64,000 nucleotides of DNA from Microbacterium sp. SLBN-146 (GCF_006715145.1 NZ_VFMR01000001.1:1302001-1366000); one strand, 5' to 3'. Shown: positions 45,119 through 54,340, counted from the first letter of the stretch. The notes: generated by a model not told the origin, from the letters alone. Numbers and translations: made by a program.

Positions 45119-46111
45119 ATGACCACCCACGCACCCACGCAAGAGCGGCCGAAGGCCGACACCCGACTCGTCGAGGCCAGACGCGCGCTCGGCTCCGAAG
45201 AGACGTGGATGAAGCTCGCGGCACCCGTCGCGCTCATCCTGCTGACCGTCGTCTTCGGTCTGCTGAACCCGCGATTCCTGTCGTGGCCGAGCATCTCGAC
45301 GATGCTCGCCGACTCGGCGATCCCGATCCTCCTGGCGCTCGGCGCGACCTTCGCGGTCTCGCTCGCCGGCATCGATCTGTCGCTCGCCGCGACGGTCGCG
45401 CTCGGAAGCGTCACGATGGCGACCGCGTACCAGAGCGGCATGCCGCTCATCGTGTGCTGCGCCATCGCGTTGATGACGGGCTTGGCGGTGGGAGCGGTGA
45501 ACGGCACGTTCATCGGATGGGTGAGGATCCCCGACTTCATCGTGACGCTGGGCTCGCTCAGCGTCGTGATGGGGCTCAGCCTCATCATTTCGCAGGGGAA
45601 GCCCGTCGCGATCCCCGAGCGGGCGCTGACCGCCTTGAGCACCGTGAGCCTTGCCGGCATCCGGGTGAACTTCCTCATCGCGATCGCTGTCGCGATCATC
45701 CTGCACATCGTATTGTTCCGTACGCGCTTCGGCACGCACCTTCTCGCCGTCGGCGACAACGCCGATGCCGCGAAGGCGATGGGTCTGAAGGTGCCGCGCA
45801 TCAAGCTCGCCGGCTACATGATCTGCGGCGGTATGGGCGGTCTCGCCGCGATCATGCTGACGTCCTACATCGGGTCGAGCCAGCCGGCGACCAACACCGA
45901 CTATCTCCTGAAGGCGATCGCGGCCGTCGTCCTGGGCGGTGTGAGCCTCTTCGGTGGCCGCGCCACGATCTACGGGCCCGTCATCGGCGCGATCCTGCTG
46001 ACGTTCCTGCAGTCCGGCCTGACCCTGCTCGGGGTGAGCGCCTTCTACTCCCCGCTGGTGATCGGCATCGTCGTCATCGCGGCAGCGACGCTCATGAGGG
46101 GGCGCAAGTGA
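45119..46111 (+). CDS. Sugar ABC transporter permease (RbsC/FrcC family)
   Basis: The 330-residue protein has about nine membrane helices and the family motifs LAGIDLSLAATVALGS and AIAAVVLGGVSLFGGRAT. The ATG at 45119 lies 29 nt after the binding-protein gene. Its stop overlaps the GTG of the ATPase gene (GTGA), so permease and ATPase are made together. Codon use is like its neighbours, unlike the permease at 32767. Confidence 0.9.
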   Translation: MTTHAPTQERPKADTRLVEARRALGSEETWMKLAAPVALILLTVVFGLLNPRFLSWPSISTMLADSAIPILLALGATFAVSLAGIDLSLAATVALGSVTMATAYQSGMPLIVCCAIALMTGLAVGAVNGTFIGWVRIPDFIVTLGSLSVVMGLSLIISQGKPVAIPERALTALSTVSLAGIRVNFLIAIAVAIILHIVLFRTRFGTHLLAVGDNADAAKAMGLKVPRIKLAGYMICGGMGGLAAIMLTSYIGSSQPATNTDYLLKAIAAVVLGGVSLFGGRATIYGPVIGAILLTFLQSGLTLLGVSAFYSPLVIGIVVIAAATLMRGRK

Positions 46112-46866
46112 TCCAGCACGCGAACGAGAAGATCGTCGTCGAGGACATCCACAAGTCGTTCGGCAACGTGCACGCCCTCAAGGGTGCGTCCCTCACGATC
46201 AGGGCCGGTGAGATCACGGCGATCGTCGGCGACAACGGTGCGGGGAAGTCGACGCTCGTCAAATGCCTCACGGGCCTGTACACACCGGACGAGGGCGAGA
46301 TCCGCATCGACGGCGAGCCCGTGCGCTTCACGTCGCCGCGCGATGCGCGCGAGAAGGGCATCGAGACGGTCTACCAGGACCTCGCCCTCAGCGACCAGTT
46401 GAGCGTCTGGCAGAACATGTACATGGATCGCGAGCTCGTCCGTGGCATCCCCGGCTTCAAATTCCTTGCCCGCAAGGAGATGAAGGAGCGCGCGGCGGAG
46501 CTGATCTCCGACCTCGCCGTCAACGTCCCGGGGGTGACGCGCCCGGTCAAGCGGCTGTCGGGAGGGCAGCGTCAGGCCGTCGCGATCGCGCGAGGAGTCA
46601 TGTGGGCGAGGAACATGATCATCCTCGATGAGCCCACCGCTGCGCTCGGACTCAACGAGACGGCACAGGTCGAGGCGCTCATCAGACGCGTCGTCGAGGG
46701 CGGCAAGACGGTCCTCGTCGTCTCGCACAACTTCGAGCAGGTCAAGCGACTTTCGCAGCAGGTGTGGGTCATGCGGGGTGGCCGCGTCGTCGGCGGCACG
46801 CGCACCGAGAACGTCTCGGGTGAACAGCTCGTCGGCATGGTCACGGGAGCCATCCGCACGCCCTAG
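46108..46866 (+). CDS. Sugar ABC transporter ATP-binding protein (single domain, FrcA type)
   Basis: The 252-residue protein has one ABC domain: Walker A GDNGAGKST, signature LSGGQRQ, Walker B MIILDEPTAAL and switch His in VVSHNF. It is half the size of the double-domain ATPase at 33819 and would act as a dimer, as in FrcBCA-type importers. The GTG start overlaps the permease stop. An 83-bp palindromic repeat follows the gene by 14 nt. Confidence 0.9.
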   Translation: MIQHANEKIVVEDIHKSFGNVHALKGASLTIRAGEITAIVGDNGAGKSTLVKCLTGLYTPDEGEIRIDGEPVRFTSPRDAREKGIETVYQDLALSDQLSVWQNMYMDRELVRGIPGFKFLARKEMKERAAELISDLAVNVPGVTRPVKRLSGGQRQAVAIARGVMWARNMIILDEPTAALGLNETAQVEALIRRVVEGGKTVLVVSHNFEQVKRLSQQVWVMRGGRVVGGTRTENVSGEQLVGMVTGAIRTP

Positions 46867-46880
46867 CCCGCCCCCCCTGT

Positions 46881-46963
46881 GTCGAGACCCCGGTTACTCG
46901 CCGACCCACCCCGTAAATGCGCGCGTATAACGGGGTGGGTCGGCGAGAACCCGGTGAGTCGAC
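46881..46963. repeat. REP-like 83-bp palindromic repeat, copy 1
   Basis: The element runs from GTCGAG to GTCGAC. Its core hairpin pairs ACCCCGT with ACGGGGT around a TGCGCGC loop, flanked by CTCGCCGAC and GTCGGCGAG. Copies at 61854 and 62526 have the same length and architecture. All lie shortly after a stop codon. It may also act as the operon terminator. Confidence 0.75.
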
Positions 46964-47003
46964 GTGGAGTGTCGCGGCGTGCCTCGCGGGGAGATCGCGA
47001 TGG

Positions 47004-47669
47004 TCAGTGCGGGCGGGAGGGGGTTTCGGGGATGTCCACGATGCGTTCCTCGCCGATGACCGGCTGCACGGCGCCGCCGGACGCCGTGGCGAGCATGTCG
47101 TGCAGGGATGACACGGAGGCCGGCGGCACCCATGCCTCGAGCGTCGCGCGCGTCTCGAAGGCCGTGTCGCCGAGCACGGCGTCCGAGCGCGCGGTCCAGT
47201 CGCGCAAGAGGTTGTCGAAGCGTCCAGCCTCGGCGTGGCTCACCTCGATGCTCACCCGGACGAGGGACCGGCGCTGAACGACGCGGGCGAGGTCGAGCGC
47301 CTCGGACACAGAGGTGGAGTATGCCCGCACGAGACCGCCGGCCCCGAGCTTCACACCCCCGAAGTAGCGGCTGACGACCGCGACGACGTCCGTGAGCCCG
47401 CGGCGGCGCAGCACCTCCAGCATCGGGACTCCCGCAGTTCCGGAGGGCTCGCCGTCGTCGGAGGAGCGCGCCTGGTCGGCGAGCAGCCCGGTCACCATCG
47501 CAGAGCAATGGTGTCGCGCATCCCACCACCGCTTGCGTTCCGCGGCGATGACCGCGTCGGCTTCGGCGACGGAGGATACCGGTTCGACACGAGCGAGGAA
47601 GCGCGACTTGCGCTCCACGAACTCGTGCTCGACGCCGACCGCGATCGTGGCGGGGTGCGTCGGGGCCAT
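47004..47669 (-). CDS. YigZ family protein (IMPACT-like)
   Basis: The 221-residue protein matches the YigZ/IMPACT N-terminal fold: ERKSRFLARVEPV at the start, the motif SSDDGEPSGTAGVPMLEVL in the middle and VVSRYFGGVKLGAGGLVRAYS after it. The C-terminal region is the usual short ferredoxin-like extension. Family members are widespread and proposed to act in translation or ribosome stress; the exact role is unsettled. It lies 28 bp behind the quinone-reductase-like gene on the same strand, so the two are probably co-transcribed. Confidence 0.9.
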   Translation of the reverse strand: MAPTHPATIAVGVEHEFVERKSRFLARVEPVSSVAEADAVIAAERKRWWDARHHCSAMVTGLLADQARSSDDGEPSGTAGVPMLEVLRRRGLTDVVAVVSRYFGGVKLGAGGLVRAYSTSVSEALDLARVVQRRSLVRVSIEVSHAEAGRFDNLLRDWTARSDAVLGDTAFETRATLEAWVPPASVSSLHDMLATASGGAVQPVIGEERIVDIPETPSRPH

Positions 47670-47697
47670 CCCGTCACGATACCCGCGTGCACGCGCC

Positions 47698-48552
47698 TCA
47701 GAGCAGCGCGCGCAGTCCGTCTACGAGCGGCGTCGTCGGCCGCCCGATGAGCCGGGACAGGGTGCCGTCGGTGTCGCCGAGGGCCCCAGCGCGGATGCCG
47801 GCATCGAGCGCCACGACGAAGCCGGCGGTCCCGGCATCGAGCCCTGCGGCCGCGAGAGCGGCGGCGTGCTCCTCGGGAGAGAGCGCGTGGTACGTCACGT
47901 CGCGACCGAGCACCTCCCCCGCTGCCTGGGCCAGTTCCGCGTACGTCCAGGCGACGTCGCCGCCGAGCTCGTACACCTGTCCGATGTGGTTCTCGCCCAT
48001 CAGGATCACGGCTGCGGCATCGGCGAAATCGGCTCTGCTGGCGGACGCCACGCGCCCTTCGCCCGCGCTCGCGGCGATGATCCCGGTCTCCGCCGCCCTC
48101 GCGAGGTCCGCGGCGTAGTTCTCCGTGTACCAGTTGTTGCGGAGGATGACGGCAGGGAGGCCCGCGGCGGCGATCGCCTCTTCCGTGGCCTTGTGCTCGG
48201 GGGCCAGCACGAGATCACTCGTGGTCGCTTTCGGGGCGCTCGTGTAGACGAACTTCGCAACTCCGGCAGCGGAGGCCGCGTCGATGACGGACTGATGCTG
48301 CGCGGTGCGGCGGCCGACCTCGGAGCTGGAGATGAGGAGCACCTGGTCGACGCCCTCCATGGCGGCGGCGATCGTGTCGGGTCGTGTGTAGTCGAGCGGA
48401 ATGACCGTGAGGCCCTGCGCCGCGAGATCATCGCCCTTCGACATGTCGCGGACGCCGGCGACCAGATTCTGCGGTGCGGTGCCGCGCGCGAGGAGACGGG
48501 CGATGACGTGGCGGCCGAGGTGCCCGTTGGCACCGGTGATGAGGATGGTCAT
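47698..48552 (-). CDS. NmrA-like NAD(P)H:quinone oxidoreductase (Qor2 type)
   Basis: The 284-residue protein has an N-terminal Rossmann motif (ITGANGHLGRHV) and the atypical short-chain dehydrogenase/NmrA fold, with YTSAPKAT and LRNNWYTENY as in QorB/Qor2 quinone reductases. Such enzymes reduce quinones with NADPH and protect against electrophile stress. The start at 48552 follows AAGGGA. It diverges from an HxlR-family regulator with a single N-terminal cysteine, the same arrangement as qorR-qor2 in Corynebacterium glutamicum. Confidence 0.85.
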   Translation of the reverse strand: MTILITGANGHLGRHVIARLLARGTAPQNLVAGVRDMSKGDDLAAQGLTVIPLDYTRPDTIAAAMEGVDQVLLISSSEVGRRTAQHQSVIDAASAAGVAKFVYTSAPKATTSDLVLAPEHKATEEAIAAAGLPAVILRNNWYTENYAADLARAAETGIIAASAGEGRVASASRADFADAAAVILMGENHIGQVYELGGDVAWTYAELAQAAGEVLGRDVTYHALSPEEHAAALAAAGLDAGTAGFVVALDAGIRAGALGDTDGTLSRLIGRPTTPLVDGLRALL

Positions 48553-48602
48553 GAGGTTCCCTTCGTGAACGGACACGGGAATCAACGCTCGACGCGACCA
48601 CA

Positions 48603-48646
48603 TACCTTCCAAAGGGCAGATACCCACTTTCAGGTAAGGTACCCAC
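48603..48646. promoter_or_regulatory. Operator of the HxlR/quinone-reductase divergent promoter
   Basis: TACCCAC occurs twice as a direct repeat (48621-48627 and 48640-48646). TACCTT (48603-48608) and AAGGTA (48636-48641) form an inverted repeat around them. This fits an HxlR-type redox regulator binding between the divergent genes, next to its own start codon. Confidence 0.5.
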
Positions 48647-49018
48647 ATGGCGGTTAGTTATGCGGAGATCCGAGCCGAAAGTCCCGGAGTTTTTTCCGAG
48701 GGATGCGAAACACGTGTCGTTCTCGACCACGTCATGAGCAAGTGGGGTGTGCTCGTCCTCTCGACCCTGTCTGACGGGACGTATCGGTGGGGTGAGTTGC
48801 GGCGAGACGTGTCGGGCATCAGCGAGAAGATGCTCGCCTCGACGCTCAAAACCCTGAGCGCCGACGGCCTGGTGAACCGGAGATCCTTCCCCACGGTGCC
48901 TCCGCACGTCGAGTACAGCCTGACGCCACTGGGTCGTGAGCTGATGGATCGCATGCTGCCGCTGATGGAGTGGATTTCGGAGAACGCGCAGGAGATGGTG
49001 ACGCGCGACGGCCGATGA
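48647..49018 (+). CDS. HxlR family redox-sensing regulator (QorR-like)
   Basis: The 123-residue protein is a winged helix-turn-helix of the HxlR/DUF24 family (VLDHVMSKWGVLVLSTLSDGTYRWGEL; ISEKMLASTLKTLSADGL). It has a single cysteine, Cys20 in FSEGCETR, at the position of the redox-active Cys of QorR. Oxidation of this residue in relatives releases the repressor from DNA. It overlaps its own operator at the start codon and diverges from the Qor2-type enzyme. The call is firm for the family and strong by context for the redox role. Confidence 0.88.
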   Translation: MAVSYAEIRAESPGVFSEGCETRVVLDHVMSKWGVLVLSTLSDGTYRWGELRRDVSGISEKMLASTLKTLSADGLVNRRSFPTVPPHVEYSLTPLGRELMDRMLPLMEWISENAQEMVTRDGR

Positions 49019-49077
49019 CATGCGTGCGTCGTGACAGCGCGCCCCATCCGAGGCGTGGTCGGCGACGAAGATGGAGT

Positions 49078-49764
49078 ATGCGTCGCTCTCGTCCTCTCCT
49101 CGCGCTGATCGGACTCGTCGCCGCCGCGCTCGGGATGAGTGCGTGCGCGCCTCTTCCCGCGCCGGGGCCTCCCGAGGGTACGGGGCCGCTCGTGGCGTTC
49201 TACGGCGATTCGTACACGCTCGGGACAGGGGCGAGTGAGCCCGCGAAGCGGTGGTCGTCGATCATCAGCGCCGAACGGGGATGGCGTGAGTTCAACCCGA
49301 GCGTCAACGGACTGGGATTCGTCAACAACCGCCGCATCGTCGGGGAAGGCGACCTTCCGGACCAGATCATCGCGCAGAACCCCGACATCGTCTTCATCAC
49401 GATGGGACTGAACGACAACTTCAGCTTCGATCGCGGCCCCGACCGCGTGCGCGCCGCGATCCGCGACGACTTCGCCCGGCTTCACGGCGCGCTGCCGCGG
49501 GCGCGATTCATCGTCGTCGAACCCTTCTGGTACACCGACGGGCGCCCGGCGTCCGTGGACACGATCATCGGATGGGTCCGCGAAGAAGCCGCCGCGATCG
49601 GGGCGGACTGGATTCCGGATGCCAGCCGGTGGCTCGACGGCCACTACGCCGACGACCTCGACAGCTGGATGGCATCCGACGGGCTGCATCCCGACGACGA
49701 GGGCTACGCGGAGATGGCCGTGCGGATGAACGACGCGCTCGCACGGCTCGACCCGCCGCTGTGA
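49078..49764 (+). CDS. SGNH/GDSL hydrolase lipoprotein
   Basis: The 228-residue protein has a lipoprotein signal peptide (lipobox GMSAC, Cys23). SGNH blocks are intact: block I FYGDSYTLG with nucleophile Ser45, block III GLNDN, and block V DGLHPDDEGY with catalytic Asp and His. Members hydrolyse esters of lipids or acylated carbohydrates. Membrane anchoring places it on the outer face of the cell. It may deacetylate glycans handled by the neighbouring secreted enzymes, but the substrate is not known. Confidence 0.85.
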   Translation: MRRSRPLLALIGLVAAALGMSACAPLPAPGPPEGTGPLVAFYGDSYTLGTGASEPAKRWSSIISAERGWREFNPSVNGLGFVNNRRIVGEGDLPDQIIAQNPDIVFITMGLNDNFSFDRGPDRVRAAIRDDFARLHGALPRARFIVVEPFWYTDGRPASVDTIIGWVREEAAAIGADWIPDASRWLDGHYADDLDSWMASDGLHPDDEGYAEMAVRMNDALARLDPPL

Positions 49765-49883
49765 GTCGTCTCGAGATCGTTTACACCTGAGAAACACAGC
49801 AACCACCTCATGAAATGTGCAGTCCCTAGCGTCAGCGCTGGAACGAATGAGTTCCTCCCCCCGAATGCAGGAAGAGGACCGCC

Positions 49884-52800
49884 GTGCAGGCACCCAGGTC
49901 CGCGCGCTGGCGCGCGCTCGCCACCATCCCGATCATCATCGGACTGCTCCTTCCCACCGCACCCGCCATCGCCGCGCCCCTCGTGGTCGAGGCGGCGGCA
50001 CCGTCTGTCACTTCGGTGCAGGCCGCGCTCGACGCAGGGCAGCTCCCCGATCCGCTCGACCGGGGGCCGTACAGCCCCGCCACGATCCAGGAGACGAAGC
50101 TCGGTCTCGTCGACCTGCAGGAGCCGAACGCCTCGGGCGGAGCCCCCACGGCGGGAACCTCCGCAGCACCTGAATCGATCGAGATTCGCGGCGCCCTCTA
50201 CCACCCGGCCGATCGCAGCCAGCCCTCGCCGCTCGTCGTCCTCGTGCACGGCAACCACGGCTCGTGCGACGTGAACGGCAACACGCAGATCCTCCTGTGC
50301 ACGCAGTTCAAGCGCAACGAGGCGGGATACGCCTACCTCGGCGAGAACCTCGCGAGCTGGGGGTACACCGTCTTCTCGGTGTCGCAGGACCAGCTCATGA
50401 TGCGTCAGGACGGCACCTCCGGCCGCGGCATGCACCAGCGCCGCCTCATGATCGCCGCCACGCTCGACGCCCTCACAGCGGCGAACGCGCCCGGCGGCCT
50501 CCCCGTCGACGAGCACACCACGATCGGCACGACGCTCTCCGGCAAGCTCGACATGACGCGCATCGGGCTCATGGGCCACTCGCGCGGCGGCGACGCCGTG
50601 ACGAGCTTCATCGACTACAACCGCATCCGCACGGACGGGCCGCGCTACCCCCTGCGCGGCGTCATCGCGCTCGCGCCCGTCGACTACGAGCGGAAGGCGC
50701 CGTACGGCACCCCGTTCATGTCGATCCTCCCGTGGTGCGACGGCGACGTCTCCAACCTCCAAGGTGCGCGCTTCTTCGAGCGCAGCCAGTACGTCAACGG
50801 CGGCAACCCCTTCCCCTCGATCCAGGTCTCGCACCTCGGCGCCAACCACAACTGGTACAACACGGTGTGGTTCGCGGACGGTCAGGACGGCAACTCCAAC
50901 CGCGACCCCGCCTGCGGCGACTCGCGTCCCGGAAACAGCAACAACGTCGCCCCCACCAACCACCGTCTGAGCGGGGCGGCGAGCTACGACCCCTGGTCGT
51001 ACGTCATCGACAACAGCGACACCTACAACCCCCTCGTGAACACGAAGATCTCGGGCGACCCCGCTCGTATGGGTGCACAGGAGAAGCTCGGTCTCGCGAC
51101 GATGTCCGCCTTCTTCCGCCGCTATGTCGGTGGCGAGGGAGCCTTCGAGCCCTACATGACGGGTGAGCTGACGACGACCGAGTCGCACGCGCAGGTGCCC
51201 GCCTCGGCGTGCCCCGACATCACCGAGGGCGACCGCGCGATCGACTGCGCCGACCGCGTCTCGACGTCGTACTTCGCTCCTTCGAACGAGCGGGTCGACC
51301 TCATCCGCCCCGAGGTCGAGAACCCGCTGACGCTCAACGCGGTCGGCGGCGCGCTCTCGGGCACCGGCTTCGCCAACCCCTACCCCGACAACGGCGGCGT
51401 GACCCCGCGTCCGGTTCCCACGACGGGATACGACTGGTGCAACCCCGAGCCCGACCAGTTCACCCCGAGCTACCTCGGGATGACGGGCCGCCCGACCGGA
51501 GCGAAGGCGTGCCCGCTGCCCAACCCCGACGAGGTCGGCGGCCAGGCGTCGACGCGTGAGAGCTCGCCCATCAACCACTCCTACGGACGCCAGCTGGCGC
51601 TCGCCTGGGAGTCGGGCCAGCAGGCGACGCTCACGGCGCAGATCCCCGCGGCATCCAGCGACATGAGCGGACTGAAGGCGCTCGCACTCAACGCCGACGT
51701 GAACTTCTTCGACGCGCGGAACCCCGGCTACACGGTGCGCACGGGTGACCAGGCTCCTGTGCCCGATGTGCTGTTCAACCCCGCGGCATCCACTCAGGAC
51801 TTCAAGATCGTCTTGACGGACCGCGAGGGCAACGAGGCGTCGGTCAACGCGGGCGACCCCCGCTGGGGCAACGCATTGCACATGTCGACGGGCAACCGCA
51901 CGCCGGCGACGCACATCGTGCTCGAGCAGATCCGCGTGCCGCTGAGCGAGTTCGCCGCGCAGGGCGTCGACATCACGGCGCTCGCGCAGCTCGACCTGCG
52001 CTTCGGCACCGAGGGCACTCCCGCCTCCGGCTCGATCCAGCTGGCCGACGTGCGTTTCCAGGAAGCGGCCACGGACGCGCCGCTCATCCTCTCGGATGGG
52101 ACGAGCCTCAACCAGGGCGCGGGCTTCGGCCTTCCCGCCTCGGGTCCGAGCCCCGTCGCGTTCCTCGAGCAGACGGATATCACCCCCGGTGAGCTGTCGC
52201 TGCCCGACACCGTCGCCAACCCCGCCTCGAACACGACATGGGTCGTCGACAACGACCGCGTCGAGTGCCCCAACGCGAACTTCACGTCCATCCAGCAGGC
52301 GATCGACTTCTCATCGCCGTGGGACACGATCGTGATCTGCGATGGCGTGTACCAGGAGCGTTCGACGCCGATCAACAGCGCCCGCGTGCCGGTCGCGGCC
52401 GGTGCCATGAACGGTCTGACGATCAACAAGCCGCTCCTCATCAAGGGAACCGGCGCCGACAAGGTGACGATCATGCCCGATCAGAGCATCGCCGACCTCG
52501 CAGGTGGGACCCCGTACCTGCGTGACGGTGGCGGCAACGTCATCACCGTGTCGCGTCAGTCGCTCGGGTCGACCGACACCAACGAGATGTTCGTCGACAT
52601 CTCCGGTGTCACGATCACGTCGGGCTCGACGTGGGCCGAGGCGGGCATCGCCTACCTCAACACGGCCGGCCGCATCTCGGAGAGCGTCATCGGGCCGCTG
52701 CGCACCGCGACGACTCCGGAAGAGGCCGCTGCCCACCCGCACGGCTGGGGCGTCATCAAGACGAACTTCCTCCAGGGCGCGGGCAACGGCACCGTGGAGT

Positions 52801-54164
52801 CCGAGCTCACGGTCGCGAACAGCGTCGTCAGCGGATACCAAGCGGGTGGCATCCTGTTCGACGGCGCTCGCGGTGCCGACGACAGCGAGTCGATCCTCAC
52901 GCGCGCCGGCATCAAGCACCACGGTTACGTCACGGACACGGTCGTCGCCGGATCGCCCAGCACCCTGTACACCCAGGTGGGCGTGCGGTACTCGGCGGGT
53001 GTGGACGGATTCGTCGGATCGAGCCGCATCACGGGCAACGGGTTCGCGGCGGCTCCGACCTCCGCGGTCGGCGTCGAGCTGCGCGACTCGGGTGTCGTCG
53101 AGGTGCGCGACTCGGTCGTGACTGGAAACGGAGTCGCTGTCGCGAACCGCGACATCACGGGAACCGCGCCGCGCACCGACCAGCCGGTGACGGTGCGGGC
53201 GAGCCTCGTCGACGGGCTGTCGCAGGACGGCTCGACGATCACGGTGCTCGACCCGGCCGCCGTCGAACCGGCCGGTGTCCCCTCGGCCGTCGGCGCCATC
53301 GTGGACGCGGCTCCCATGGGCCAGGTCGTCGAGCCGGAAGATGGTATCGAGATCGAGTCCGGCACGACGCTCGCACCGATCGTGCGGGCGAAGGACGACT
53401 TCGCCGTCCGCTCCGTCACGCTTCTCGCCAACGGCGAAGAGGTCGGCACGAGCGGCACCTCGCCCTACGCCTTCTCGTGGACGGCGACGGACGCGCAGAA
53501 GGGCACGACGGTGGCGCTCACGGCGGTCGTCGTGGATGCCGCCGGTCAGGCGACGACGACGGAGCCGGTCACGGTGAAGGTCGCGGCAGATCCCGAGCCC
53601 GAGGAGCCGGGCACGGAAGAACCGGGCACGGAAGAGCCGGTGCTGACGCTCTCGACCGACGTCGTGCAGGCGGGTGACTCGCTCACGGTGAGCGGTATCC
53701 GGTTCGAGGCGAGCACGGCCCTCCGGGTCGAGCTGCACTCCACTCCGGTGGTGCTGCGGGGAGGCGGTGACGGATGCCGCGGGCGCCTTCAGCACCGAGG
53801 TGACCATCCCGGCATCGACGACCGCGGGCGCACACACGATCCGCGTCTTCGACGGCGGAGTCGAGATCGCACGGGTGGATCTGACCGTCACAGCCGTGCC
53901 CGGCTCGCCGCTCGCTGTCACGGGTGGTGTGCTGTGGACGACGGGCATCGTGATCGGAGCGCTGCTCCTGATCGTGGGTGCCGCGATCATCGTCCTGCGC
54001 CGACGGATGCAGGCGGTGCGCACGCACTGATCGAGACGCCGATGGGGTGGGGGACGAGTGTCCTCCACCCCATCGGCGTTCCCGGACCCGGCCGCTTCTG
54101 CGGACGATCGACCTGGTTCGATTTATCACCGTTGATCGGCGGAAAGAAAAGGATCCCGGAGTGA
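49884..54164 (+). CDS. Large secreted alpha/beta-hydrolase with parallel beta-helix (frameshifted near the end)
   Basis: The frame as read gives 1426 residues. A signal peptide is followed by an alpha/beta-hydrolase domain (about 90-420, nucleophile Ser233 in MGHSRGGDA, oxyanion-type HGNHGS), a beta-sandwich, a pectinesterase-like parallel beta-helix (about 790-1130), Ig-like repeats and a Pro/Glu-rich linker (EEPGTEEPGTEEP). After 53757 the reading frame becomes arginine-rich and loses similarity. A one-base deletion in the G4 run at 53758-53761 restores ...VVLREAVTDAAGAF and joins the fragment at 53767-54030, giving 1381 residues with a LAVTG sorting signal. The terminator at 54037 also lies before the frame-as-read stop. 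Treat 49884-54030 as the true gene. The GTG start follows AGAGGA. Confidence 0.75.
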   Translation: MQAPRSARWRALATIPIIIGLLLPTAPAIAAPLVVEAAAPSVTSVQAALDAGQLPDPLDRGPYSPATIQETKLGLVDLQEPNASGGAPTAGTSAAPESIEIRGALYHPADRSQPSPLVVLVHGNHGSCDVNGNTQILLCTQFKRNEAGYAYLGENLASWGYTVFSVSQDQLMMRQDGTSGRGMHQRRLMIAATLDALTAANAPGGLPVDEHTTIGTTLSGKLDMTRIGLMGHSRGGDAVTSFIDYNRIRTDGPRYPLRGVIALAPVDYERKAPYGTPFMSILPWCDGDVSNLQGARFFERSQYVNGGNPFPSIQVSHLGANHNWYNTVWFADGQDGNSNRDPACGDSRPGNSNNVAPTNHRLSGAASYDPWSYVIDNSDTYNPLVNTKISGDPARMGAQEKLGLATMSAFFRRYVGGEGAFEPYMTGELTTTESHAQVPASACPDITEGDRAIDCADRVSTSYFAPSNERVDLIRPEVENPLTLNAVGGALSGTGFANPYPDNGGVTPRPVPTTGYDWCNPEPDQFTPSYLGMTGRPTGAKACPLPNPDEVGGQASTRESSPINHSYGRQLALAWESGQQATLTAQIPAASSDMSGLKALALNADVNFFDARNPGYTVRTGDQAPVPDVLFNPAASTQDFKIVLTDREGNEASVNAGDPRWGNALHMSTGNRTPATHIVLEQIRVPLSEFAAQGVDITALAQLDLRFGTEGTPASGSIQLADVRFQEAATDAPLILSDGTSLNQGAGFGLPASGPSPVAFLEQTDITPGELSLPDTVANPASNTTWVVDNDRVECPNANFTSIQQAIDFSSPWDTIVICDGVYQERSTPINSARVPVAAGAMNGLTINKPLLIKGTGADKVTIMPDQSIADLAGGTPYLRDGGGNVITVSRQSLGSTDTNEMFVDISGVTITSGSTWAEAGIAYLNTAGRISESVIGPLRTATTPEEAAAHPHGWGVIKTNFLQGAGNGTVESELTVANSVVSGYQAGGILFDGARGADDSESILTRAGIKHHGYVTDTVVAGSPSTLYTQVGVRYSAGVDGFVGSSRITGNGFAAAPTSAVGVELRDSGVVEVRDSVVTGNGVAVANRDITGTAPRTDQPVTVRASLVDGLSQDGSTITVLDPAAVEPAGVPSAVGAIVDAAPMGQVVEPEDGIEIESGTTLAPIVRAKDDFAVRSVTLLANGEEVGTSGTSPYAFSWTATDAQKGTTVALTAVVVDAAGQATTTEPVTVKVAADPEPEEPGTEEPGTEEPVLTLSTDVVQAGDSLTVSGIRFEASTALRVELHSTPVVLRGGGDGCRGRLQHRGDHPGIDDRGRTHDPRLRRRSRDRTGGSDRHSRARLAARCHGWCAVDDGHRDRSAAPDRGCRDHRPAPTDAGGAHALIETPMGWGTSVLHPIGVPGPGRFCGRSTWFDLSPLIGGKKRIPE
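53767..54030 (+). pseudogene. Displaced C-terminus of the 49884 gene: LAVTG sorting signal and anchor
   Basis: This fragment, in frame +1 relative to the upstream gene, carries the end of an Ig-like domain, the sortase-type motif LAVTG, a transmembrane helix (TTGIVIGALLLIVGAAIIVL) and an Arg-rich tail. It belongs to the preceding hydrolase gene and is separated from it only by the G4-run frameshift at 53758. LAxTG motifs are processed by class E sortases in actinobacteria, so the protein would be covalently attached to the wall. Confidence 0.75.
54037..54078 (+). terminator. Terminator hairpin at the true end of the hydrolase gene
   Basis: CGCCGATGGGGTGG (54037-54050) pairs perfectly with CCACCCCATCGGCG (54065-54078), with a partly paired inner loop. 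It begins 6 nt after the frame-restored stop codon at 54030, which supports the shorter end of the gene. Confidence 0.75.
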
Positions 54165-54171
54165 GGTGACC

Positions 54172-54219
54172 TTGACCGGCGCGATTCGTTACCGGTAACT
54201 TAACCCCGTTAGCGCTCAC
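54172..54219 (+). promoter_or_regulatory. Promoter and LacI-type operators of the GH127 gene
   Basis: TTGACC (54172-54177), an 18-bp spacer and TAACTT (54196-54201) make a promoter. A perfect 12-bp palindrome GTTACCGGTAAC (54188-54199) overlaps the -10. GTTAGCGCTCAC (54208-54219), close to the LacI-family consensus TGTTAGCGCTAACA, lies just downstream. Repression when the inducing sugar is absent is likely. Apart from the terminator at 54037-54078, no gene is seen in 54031-54340. Confidence 0.55.
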
Positions 54220-54340
54220 AACGCACGGACAACGGGTGGCCCACAAGGATCTTGGCACCTGGCCCGAAGCCGAGGGCACGTGACGTCGCGCGCAACTGTG
54301 TGACCGGTCGGTCGCACGAACCACCAACGAGGAGGTTGGA

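Noticed and set aside
54031..54164. Arginine-rich extension of the 49884 hydrolase
   Set aside because: Reads through a perfect terminator and lies after a frameshift; the frame-restored stop at 54030 fits better.
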